A DNA stretch of 5,871 bases from an uncultured Prevotellaceae bacterium. Its GTDB lineage: Bacteria > Bacteroidota > Bacteroidia > Bacteroidales > Bacteroidaceae. Position 1 is the first letter of the stretch, and the number at the start of each line of letters is the position of its first letter. Both the position numbers and the translations under genes were made by a program. The notes beneath the pieces are model-generated. The model was not told where the DNA came from and made no database searches. It saw only the letters and a program-made list of their open reading frames with translations. Location: assembly GCA_947306845.1 (NCBI GenBank), contig CAMZHP010000220.1, forward strand, positions 1 through 5,871. Reading direction: 5' to 3'. Below, one piece after another: positions 1 to 5,871 of the stretch.

Positions 1-3000
1 ACCTTTGGGTGGTCACTGAATATGGGTTCTATCATTATGACTACTCGCAGCACAAGCTCCTGTCTATTGACAACTACAGCAAGTCGCCTATACAGCATGT
101 CATTTCAAAGAACGGCACTACTGTCGTTGTCACCACCGACTATAAATTGTATGAGGTGGCGCAGAATGAAAGGAAACTCATCCCCATCTCCCAGGCACCC
201 GGAATGACTTACAACAGAGACAGCCGCGTCTATCTAGACAGCAGCATGAATTTGTGGGTTTACCAGTCGCATTCCCTGCCCGACACACCATGGCTTTTGT
301 CGCTCAAGACGCGGCAGTGGCGGCAACTGCCTGAGCTGAAGCAGATGGGCAATGCCCTGGTGAATGTAGTCAGTGAGGACAACGATGGCAACTTGTGGGT
401 GGGAACAGGCAATGCAGGCATCTTTGTCTTCTCTTTCCAAGATGGTGAGTGGAGCAAGATGATGAACGTCAATGCTTTCATGCCGAGGAGCAGCCACATC
501 ACCTGCCTTTATCCCGATGCCAACAACACCATGTGGGTGGGGTCTTCAAAACTGGGCGCGGCTCTGACCGACATGAGCTGCCCCACTTTCAACGTGGTGC
601 CGACTGGCGAATATGAGGATGTGAGTTCGCTAGTTGAGGACCATGAGGGCAACCTATGGGTGGGATTCGACGGCGCTGGAGTCATGAGGAAGACGAGGTC
701 GGGGGATGTCAGGCATTACTCGGCCATACAGAACCAGTTGTCCTCTGACATTGTCACCTCGTTGACAGTCCTAGGCGACGGCACCCTCCTGCTGGGCACT
801 TACGGCGACGGCATCGCCAAATATGACGGCTCAAAGTTCATCCCGGTCTTTGCGGGATGCCGCGCGCTGGATTACGTCAAGGCGATGACATCCGACTCAA
901 AGGGCTTCCTGTGGGTGGCGACAGTGGACAGAGGCGTGGTGAGGATTGCTCCTGACGGGAAAACCATCAACTATACAGCGGAAAACTCAAAACTCATCTC
1001 CAACGGCACGCTATGCCTCACCTGTGACTCGCTGCGCGAAACCATCTACATCGGAACGTCGATGGGCATCTCAGTCTATGACTGTGTGAAAGGACAGTTT
1101 GTCGAAACCAGGCAAACCGAGCAGCTCAAGGGGGCGTATGTCTCTACAATGACGATGTGCGAGCATGGCCGGTTGTGGGTGGGCACCAGAAACGGACTGT
1201 GGATACTCCATCCCCAAGAGGGTGCTGTCACCCATCTCACTACCGAACAGGGCATGTCGCACAATGCCGTCAGGGCTTTGGCGAAGAGCGGAAACTTCAT
1301 GTGGGCCAGCACCGACAACGGACTGACTTGCATCTCCACCCAATCGGAGGGAAAAAAGTCTTTCACATGCAGATGCTACCCGTATCTTGATGCTGACGGA
1401 CTCCATAATGTCATTTTTTCCAACAACGCGGCACTGACCACAACTGATGGCATGGCGTTGCTGGGTTGCTTCTCTGGGTATGTCCGCATCATGCCTGAAA
1501 GTGTTGCTACTTATTATCCCCAATTGCAGGTGCTCTATACTGACTATTGGGTCAACGCGGAGCTGGATCCTTTCTCCGATTTTACTATCCACCACGACGA
1601 CCGGCTGTGGGTAGCCGTCTCTGCCATGATGCCTGCCCTCGCCCACAAAATCAAATATCTCTACCGCTTCAAGGGCGATAAGGAATGGTTGTCGGCACCC
1701 AACAATATGCTCTATTTCACATCTCTGAAACCTGGCAGCCATGTGTTGCAAGTGAAGGCTATACTTCCCGGACTGATGGAGAGCGAGATTTCAGAACTGC
1801 CCATCAGGGTGAAACCACCCCTCGCACAGTCGAAACCGGCTATCCTTATTTATCTGCTGTTATTCGCCGCCATCCTATATTATCTTATCAGGGCAATGCG
1901 CAGGAGACAGCAGCGAGAGCTCGCCCTGAAACAGATGGAGGTCAACCTGAAGAAATATGAGATGGAGGAGGATAAAATCAGGTTCTTCACCAATGTAGGC
2001 CACGACCTCAAGACACCGCTGACATTGGTGATGGCTCCTTTGGAGAAAATCCGCAAGCTCAGCCTGCCTGCGCCCATACGCACCGAGGTGGACGTGGCAT
2101 GGCGCAATGCCCGCCAACTCTATGACCTCGTGTTGCAGGTGCTCGATTTCAGACGGTTGGACGTGGGGCGTGAGCAACTCAATCTCAAGCATGGCGATAT
2201 CGTGGGGTTTGTGAGGCAGACCGTGCAGAGCTTTGACTATTACGCCATGAGCAAGCAGATACAGATACGCATGCAGCTACCACCCTCATCCATAGAGATA
2301 GACTTCGACGAGGACAAGATGCGGCGTGTCATCACCAACCTGTTGTCAAACGCCTTCAAATACAACGTCGAAAATGGCAGTGTCACCGTGACACTCGATG
2401 TCAGACAGACAGAGCAGCAGCGGACAATACTCATCAAGGTGGCGGACACGGGCATCGGAATCAAGGACAAACGCCATGTTTTCGACCGCTTCGTGCAGGA
2501 GTCCCACGGACAGGAGCAAGAAGGTAGCGGACTAGGACTGCATATCGTCAAACAGTATGTCAGCATGATGGGAGGAAGCATCGATGTGGCAGACAACAAG
2601 CCCAAGGGCACTTTCTTTACAGTTACGCTGCCGGTGATGGAGGCAGTGGGGAAGGGCACCGAGGAACAAAAGATGGAGACAGCCGACGTAGCTGGTGAAG
2701 AGATGGCGACAGTAAATATCAGCCAACAACCCACCATCCTGATTGTGGAGGACAACACAGACGCACGACTCTTTCTCCAACGCAGCCTTGATGACGAATA
2801 TCGTGTGCTCTTGGCGGCTAATGGGAAGGAGGCCTTGCAAGTGCTGTCCGACAACGACAGCGTGAGCATTGTGGTAAGCGATGTCATGATGCCTGTGATG
2901 GACGGCATGTCGCTCTTCAGACAGATCAAGGGAAACATCAGATTCTCGCATATCCCGGTCATTCTGCTTACTGCGAAAAGTGGGGAGGAGAATATCGTGG

Positions 3001-3497
3001 AAGGGCTGAAGGAAGGGGCTGCAGACTATATCACCAAACCTTTCAGTCTGGATGTGCTCAAATTGCGCATCCGAAAGATACTGGAATGGACACAGCAGTC
3101 ACACACCAAGGTGGCCGCGGGTGTGGAAATCAAGCCCAGTGAGATCACGGTGAGCTCGTTGGATGAGGAACTCATCAGCCATGTCGTCGCCGATATCGAG
3201 GAGCACATCCGCGATACCAACTATTCTGTCGTGCAGCTCAGCAGCGCGGTGGGCATGACCCGCGGTCATCTCTACAAAAAACTCATGGCCATCACTGGAA
3301 AGTCGCCGCTGGAGTTCATCAGAATCATCAAACTGAAACGAGGAAAGAGCCTGCTCGACCAGGGCAGGACCAATATTTCGGAGGTGGCCGATATGGTGGG
3401 GCTTTCACCCAAACAGTTCGCTCACTATTTCAAGCAGATGTATAACGACCCCCCGTCGGAATACCTAAAGAAAAGAAAACAGAAGATTGAAGATTGA
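1..3497 (+). CDS. Hybrid two-component system sensor kinase/AraC-type regulator (HTCS), 5'-truncated
   Basis: One-protein signalling system that senses a ligand, usually a glycan fragment, in the periplasm and activates target genes in the cytoplasm. The frame is open to the left edge: LW precedes the GTG at position 9 and completes an LWV blade motif, so that GTG is internal. Numbering from it, about 12 propeller-blade motifs (Reg_prop type) recur every ~43 residues, including LWVGT at 129 and 389, LWVGF at 216, LWVAT at 301 and IYIGT at 346. A Y_Y_Y-like domain spans ~505-602 and one membrane helix ~611-627. The kinase shows an H box with H665 (GHDLKTP), N box N777/N781, DTGIGI 813-818 and GSGLGL 839-844. 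The receiver has E914/D915, phospho-acceptor D958, T988 and K1010. Two AraC helix-turn-helices lie at ~1072-1097 and ~1122-1154. All key catalytic residues are present. About 150 N-terminal residues are probably missing. The ligand cannot be read from the sequence. Confidence 0.96.
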   Translation, partial: LWVVTEYGFYHYDYSQHKLLSIDNYSKSPIQHVISKNGTTVVVTTDYKLYEVAQNERKLIPISQAPGMTYNRDSRVYLDSSMNLWVYQSHSLPDTPWLLSLKTRQWRQLPELKQMGNALVNVVSEDNDGNLWVGTGNAGIFVFSFQDGEWSKMMNVNAFMPRSSHITCLYPDANNTMWVGSSKLGAALTDMSCPTFNVVPTGEYEDVSSLVEDHEGNLWVGFDGAGVMRKTRSGDVRHYSAIQNQLSSDIVTSLTVLGDGTLLLGTYGDGIAKYDGSKFIPVFAGCRALDYVKAMTSDSKGFLWVATVDRGVVRIAPDGKTINYTAENSKLISNGTLCLTCDSLRETIYIGTSMGISVYDCVKGQFVETRQTEQLKGAYVSTMTMCEHGRLWVGTRNGLWILHPQEGAVTHLTTEQGMSHNAVRALAKSGNFMWASTDNGLTCISTQSEGKKSFTCRCYPYLDADGLHNVIFSNNAALTTTDGMALLGCFSGYVRIMPESVATYYPQLQVLYTDYWVNAELDPFSDFTIHHDDRLWVAVSAMMPALAHKIKYLYRFKGDKEWLSAPNNMLYFTSLKPGSHVLQVKAILPGLMESEISELPIRVKPPLAQSKPAILIYLLLFAAILYYLIRAMRRRQQRELALKQMEVNLKKYEMEEDKIRFFTNVGHDLKTPLTLVMAPLEKIRKLSLPAPIRTEVDVAWRNARQLYDLVLQVLDFRRLDVGREQLNLKHGDIVGFVRQTVQSFDYYAMSKQIQIRMQLPPSSIEIDFDEDKMRRVITNLLSNAFKYNVENGSVTVTLDVRQTEQQRTILIKVADTGIGIKDKRHVFDRFVQESHGQEQEGSGLGLHIVKQYVSMMGGSIDVADNKPKGTFFTVTLPVMEAVGKGTEEQKMETADVAGEEMATVNISQQPTILIVEDNTDARLFLQRSLDDEYRVLLAANGKEALQVLSDNDSVSIVVSDVMMPVMDGMSLFRQIKGNIRFSHIPVILLTAKSGEENIVEGLKEGAADYITKPFSLDVLKLRIRKILEWTQQSHTKVAAGVEIKPSEITVSSLDEELISHVVADIEEHIRDTNYSVVQLSSAVGMTRGHLYKKLMAITGKSPLEFIRIIKLKRGKSLLDQGRTNISEVADMVGLSPKQFAHYFKQMYNDPPSEYLKKRKQKIED

Positions 3498-3517
3498 GAA
3501 AAATGATAATTGAAGAT
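3484..3517. repeat. Short ATTGAAGAT-type direct repeats across the HTCS stop codon
   Basis: AGATTGA occurs twice in perfect tandem at 3484-3490 and 3491-3497, and the second copy ends exactly on the TGA stop of the HTCS gene. The overlapping 9-mer ATTGAAGAT (3486-3494) recurs at 3509-3517, 23 bp further on. The last residues of the HTCS (KIED) are therefore encoded by repeat sequence. Losing one 7-bp unit would shift the frame and move the stop only to about 3510-3512, so the effect on the protein would be minor. Similar AT-rich ATTGA-like runs between genes are, as I recall, common in Bacteroidales. No function is implied. Confidence 0.6.
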
Positions 3518-3530
3518 CAATGACTGAACT

Positions 3531-3544
3531 CTAACCAAAACAAT
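3531..3544 (+). promoter_or_regulatory. A-rich translation leader of the hydrolase-like gene, no Shine-Dalgarno
   Basis: The bases just before the ATG at 3545 are CTAACCAAAACAAT. They contain no GGAGG-like sequence. An A-rich stretch in this position is the usual translation-initiation context in Bacteroidota. It supports the ATG at 3545 as the start rather than the internal ATGs at 3560 and 3563, which would cut away the charged end of the signal peptide. No Bacteroidota -7 box (TAnnTTTG) was found in the 47-bp gap, so the gene may be co-transcribed with the HTCS gene. Confidence 0.4.
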
Positions 3545-5416
3545 ATGAAAAGAACAATCATGATGGCAGCAATGGCACTGCTTACAGTGACAACCACCCT
3601 GGCCGGGAAGTTCAATAACTTCAAAGTATCCACCTACATCCGGGCTCAGGATGTGGCCCGGATGGAAGATGAGAAATTCCTGAAATCCACCTGGGAGACG
3701 GTGAGTAGTCAGGTGGATCTCGACAAAATCTATCTGGAAACCCACCGCGACGCATTCACCGTGCCCGAGAAAACGCTCGTCAAAGTGAAAAAGTTCTTCC
3801 AGTCCAAAAGGCTGGAGGTGGGTGGCGGCATCACATTCACACGTTCCGAGCCCTCCGACTTTGAGACCTACAGCTATGCCCGCGAGAATGAGCGGCAGCA
3901 GGTGAGGCAAATCTCGGAGTTCACCGCCAAGTTCTTTGATGATTTCATCCTCGACGACTTCTTCTTCATCGACCTGAAAAACGATGACGAGATTGCGGCG
4001 AAGGGTAGCAAGAGCTGGACAGATTACCGCCTCAGGCTCATGGCTGATGCAGGGCGCGAACTGGTGGTAAACCCCGCCAAGGCAGTCAATCCCAGAGTGA
4101 AGGTCATCATCAAATATCCCAACTGGTATGACCATTTCCATGGCTTGGGGTTCAATCTCGAGGAAGAGCCAACTTATTTTGACGGGCTGTGGACAGGTAC
4201 GGAAACACGCGACCCCGCTTCGGCTCAGCACTTGCAGAACTACTTGAGCTACAATATCGTACGCTATTTTGAAAATATCGCACCCGGACGTAATTTCGGA
4301 GGTTGGGTGGATGCTGGAGGCATACACATGAGCATGGACCGCTATGCCGAACAGCTGCACCTCACCATGTTGGCGAGGACACCTGAGATCATCCTGTGGA
4401 ATTACATGCAGTTGGCTGAAGTGAAAATCACGCCTGCCCAGAGAGCTCCCTGGCAGTCCGTCGGTGGCAACAGCTTCCGTTACGACGAGATGGTGGCACC
4501 GTTCACCAAGGACGGAAAGACCATCACACCGACCACCATGGCGCGTTATGCCAACGTGACGCTACACCAGATCGATCAACTTATGGGGAAGTTGGGCAAA
4601 CCCATCGGCCTTGTCTCCTACAAGCCTTACCACTCCTCGGGTGAGGAATTTTTGCAGAACTACTTGGGTATGATCGGACTGCCCATGGACATGCATCCGC
4701 AGTGGCTCGACGACAGACAGCAGATCCTCCTCACTGAGCAGGCCGCCAAAGACCCGCAGATTGTGGAGAAAATCAAGCGACAGCTGAAGAAGGGTGGCGA
4801 TGTCATCATCACCACCGGACTGCTCAAAATCATCAAGGACAAATTGGCTGATGTGGTAGAGCTACAATGTGGCGATCTGAAGGCCATCGTCAATGACTTC
4901 GGCATGGCGGGCAAGGCAGAGCGGGAGTTTATCATCCCACAGGTGAAGTATTTCACCAATGATGCTTGGGAGGTGGTCAGTGCTGGCCGGCCGCTCACGG
5001 GCGGCGTGTCGGGCTATCCCATCCTGCTGCGCGACACCTACTCCAAGGGCATCCTCTTCGTGCTCACCATCCCCGATGATTTCGGCAACCTCTACGACTT
5101 CCCCGCTCCGGCGCTCAATATCATCCGTGGTGCCATGAGCAAGGATGTGGGGGCATATATCGAAGGGCCGTCGAAAGTGGCGCTGTTCCCCTACGATAAC
5201 AAGACAATGGTGGTGGAGAATTTCAACGATCAGGCGGTGAGCCTTCGTGTGGTGGTCAACAGCAAGGTGAAATCGCTGCGCAACCTCCTTACCGGCGAAC
5301 AATTGCAGCCTGCCCAGGTGACTTATACTAGATGGCGCTTCGTGGGTTACAAAGACCACCAGACAGTCTTCGACGTGCAGCTACCTGCCCACAGCTATGT
5401 AGGACTGGGGTATTGA
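3545..5416 (+). CDS. Putative secreted TIM-barrel glycoside hydrolase-like protein with GATase1-like and C-terminal beta domains
   Basis: Complete 623-residue protein, probably exported and acting on carbohydrate in the periplasm or outside the cell. The N-terminus (MKR, a hydrophobic stretch, then TLA before G21) is a type I signal peptide; no lipobox cysteine follows. Residues ~25-295 show eight successive strand-like segments fitting a (beta/alpha)8 barrel: KVSTYI (27), KIYLET (61), VGGGIT (92), FILDDFFF (134), VKVIIKYPNWY (185), YFDGLWTGTETRD (211), GGWVDAGG (252) and EIILWNY (281). Acidic residues at strand ends (E65, D137/D138, E220, D256) are catalytic candidates. Residues ~350-450 resemble the GATase1/trimerization domain of GH42-type enzymes (QILLTEQAAKD at 393, then GGDVIITTGLL at 417). 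Residues ~540-623 look like the C-terminal beta domain of many glycosidases. The gene starts 47 bp after the HTCS on the same strand, suggesting shared regulation. I do not recognise a named family or substrate. The hydrolase assignment is inferred from architecture; a non-catalytic glycan-binding role is possible. Confidence 0.7.
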   Translation: MKRTIMMAAMALLTVTTTLAGKFNNFKVSTYIRAQDVARMEDEKFLKSTWETVSSQVDLDKIYLETHRDAFTVPEKTLVKVKKFFQSKRLEVGGGITFTRSEPSDFETYSYARENERQQVRQISEFTAKFFDDFILDDFFFIDLKNDDEIAAKGSKSWTDYRLRLMADAGRELVVNPAKAVNPRVKVIIKYPNWYDHFHGLGFNLEEEPTYFDGLWTGTETRDPASAQHLQNYLSYNIVRYFENIAPGRNFGGWVDAGGIHMSMDRYAEQLHLTMLARTPEIILWNYMQLAEVKITPAQRAPWQSVGGNSFRYDEMVAPFTKDGKTITPTTMARYANVTLHQIDQLMGKLGKPIGLVSYKPYHSSGEEFLQNYLGMIGLPMDMHPQWLDDRQQILLTEQAAKDPQIVEKIKRQLKKGGDVIITTGLLKIIKDKLADVVELQCGDLKAIVNDFGMAGKAEREFIIPQVKYFTNDAWEVVSAGRPLTGGVSGYPILLRDTYSKGILFVLTIPDDFGNLYDFPAPALNIIRGAMSKDVGAYIEGPSKVALFPYDNKTMVVENFNDQAVSLRVVVNSKVKSLRNLLTGEQLQPAQVTYTRWRFVGYKDHQTVFDVQLPAHSYVGLGY

Positions 5417-5437
5417 GCGCGTTCTTAGTTTATCATG

Positions 5438-5464
5438 ATGGGGCGAATCATTCATTCGTCCCAT
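5438..5464. terminator. Hairpin between convergent genes, probable bidirectional terminator
   Basis: An 11-bp inverted repeat (5438-5448 with 5454-5464, loop CATTC) pairs throughout, with one G-U wobble at 5443/5459 when read as + strand RNA. It lies 21 bp after the TGA of the + strand hydrolase-like gene and directly abuts the TAA of the - strand acyl-CoA synthetase gene. The U-tract after the stem is poor on both strands (TTACTT on +), so termination by the intrinsic mechanism is likely but unproven. The position between two converging stop codons is what a shared terminator would occupy. Confidence 0.65.
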
Positions 5465-5871
5465 TTACTTGTACAGGAAGCGCTTGATGCTCATCTTGGG
5501 AGTTTTCTCAAAAGGTGTGTCCATCAGTTCCACCTTGTGGAGCTTGCTGTAGGAGGGAAGAGATTTGTTGGCGGTGGAGCGGATCAGCTCCGGGATGCCT
5601 CGTCTTGATGCCTCGTCCAGGTCTTCGGGAATATCCGGATAGATAAGGGCTACAAGCTTGCCATTGCGGTCAACGACAAGTGGCTCGGCGACATAAGGAC
5701 AGCCCGACAACACAGCTTCCAGTTCTTCAGGGTAGATGTTCTGACCGGAGGAGTTGAGAATCATAGATTTGATCCGGCCCCGGATGAAGATGTTGCCTTC
5801 CTCGTCCATCGTGCCTAAGTCGCCGGTGCGGAACCAGCCGTCGTCGGTGAACGACACCGCATTGGCTTCGG
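5465..5871 (-). CDS. AMP-forming acyl-CoA synthetase (long-chain fatty acid--CoA ligase-like), C-terminal part
   Basis: C-terminal ~135 residues of an ANL-superfamily adenylate-forming enzyme, which activates a carboxylic acid, probably a fatty acid, with ATP and transfers it to CoA in the cytoplasm. The frame stays open to the right edge. The GTG at 5857-5855 lies inside the conserved approach to the A7 motif, so it is an internal valine rather than a start; family members usually have about 550-600 residues, so most of the protein is outside. Visible motifs are GWFRTGDLG (the Asp that binds the ATP ribose, about 5819-5821), the hinge GRIKSMI with its conserved Arg, the A8 signature GQNIYPEELE, and the C-terminal FEKTPKMSIKR near 5480-5512. 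At the usual A10 catalytic-lysine position (TPxxKIKR) this protein has serine (5489-5491), with lysine two residues before. The gene converges on the hydrolase-like gene and is probably functionally unrelated to it. Long-chain specificity is inferred from overall similarity only. Confidence 0.92.
   Translation of the reverse strand, partial: EANAVSFTDDGWFRTGDLGTMDEEGNIFIRGRIKSMILNSSGQNIYPEELEAVLSGCPYVAEPLVVDRNGKLVALIYPDIPEDLDEASRRGIPELIRSTANKSLPSYSKLHKVELMDTPFEKTPKMSIKRFLYK

Noticed and set aside
9..11. GTG as the true start of the HTCS gene
   Set aside because: The frame continues upstream as LW, completing an LWV blade motif, and there would be no signal peptide; the gene is cut by the window edge.
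1071..1751. Open frame of 226 codons on the - strand within the sensor domain
   Set aside because: It is antisense to propeller and Y_Y_Y coding sequence and shows no recognisable motif.
2240..2962. Open frame of 240 codons on the - strand within the kinase and receiver region
   Set aside because: It lies wholly inside the HTCS gene, whose kinase and receiver motifs are intact; the translation is Ser/Leu-rich low-complexity shadow sequence.
3509..3521. Possible terminator hairpin between the HTCS and hydrolase-like genes
   Set aside because: The inverted repeat is only 5 bp (ATTGA/TCAAT) with a 3-base loop, AT-rich and with no T-tract, too weak for a terminator.
3425..4360. Open frame of 311 codons on the - strand across the start of the hydrolase-like gene
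   Set aside because: It is antisense to a clear coding region and the gap before it; its translation is rich in His/Cys runs of the kind produced by reading a coding strand backwards, and no domain is recognisable.
5855..5857. GTG as the start of a small 130-residue protein on the - strand
   Set aside because: It falls just before the GWFRTGDLG motif of an acyl-CoA synthetase and the frame stays open to the edge, so it is an internal valine of a larger protein.
1..5871. CRISPR array, tRNA, rRNA, insertion sequence or phage signature
   Set aside because: No regularly spaced repeats, tRNA-like cloverleaf, rRNA-like sequence, transposase motif or terminal inverted repeats were seen; nearly all of the window is accounted for by three genes.

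Overview
The window most likely comes from a Bacteroidota genome, probably order Bacteroidales, with a Prevotella-like relative plausible. Three things point there. A single polypeptide joins a propeller sensor, histidine kinase, receiver and AraC regulator, which is the hybrid two-component (HTCS) layout typical of that phylum. The second gene has an A-rich leader with no Shine-Dalgarno sequence. The base composition is moderate, with long compact genes. The exact genus cannot be fixed from the sequence alone.

Layout: (1) Positions 1-3497, + strand, hold most of an HTCS sensor/regulator whose N-terminus (signal peptide and about two propeller blades) lies beyond the left edge. (2) A 47-bp gap follows, carrying short ATTGAAGAT-type repeats and no clear terminator or promoter. 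(3) Positions 3545-5416, + strand, hold a complete 623-residue secreted protein that reads as a TIM-barrel glycoside hydrolase-like enzyme with a GATase1-like middle domain and a C-terminal beta domain; I cannot assign it a named family. (4) A 48-bp gap between convergent stop codons holds an 11-bp hairpin, probably a shared bidirectional terminator. (5) Positions 5465-5871, - strand, hold the C-terminal part of an AMP-forming acyl-CoA synthetase that runs off the right edge.

How they fit together: the HTCS would sense a glycan fragment in the periplasm and directly activate carbohydrate-use genes. The secreted hydrolase-like gene immediately downstream on the same strand is a natural member of that regulon or operon. 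No SusC/SusD pair is visible, so the rest of any polysaccharide utilization locus would lie upstream or elsewhere. The acyl-CoA synthetase faces the other way and is probably an unrelated lipid-metabolism neighbour.

The main candidate for something undescribed is the secreted hydrolase-like protein. The rest is recognisable Bacteroidales biology with small sequence oddities.
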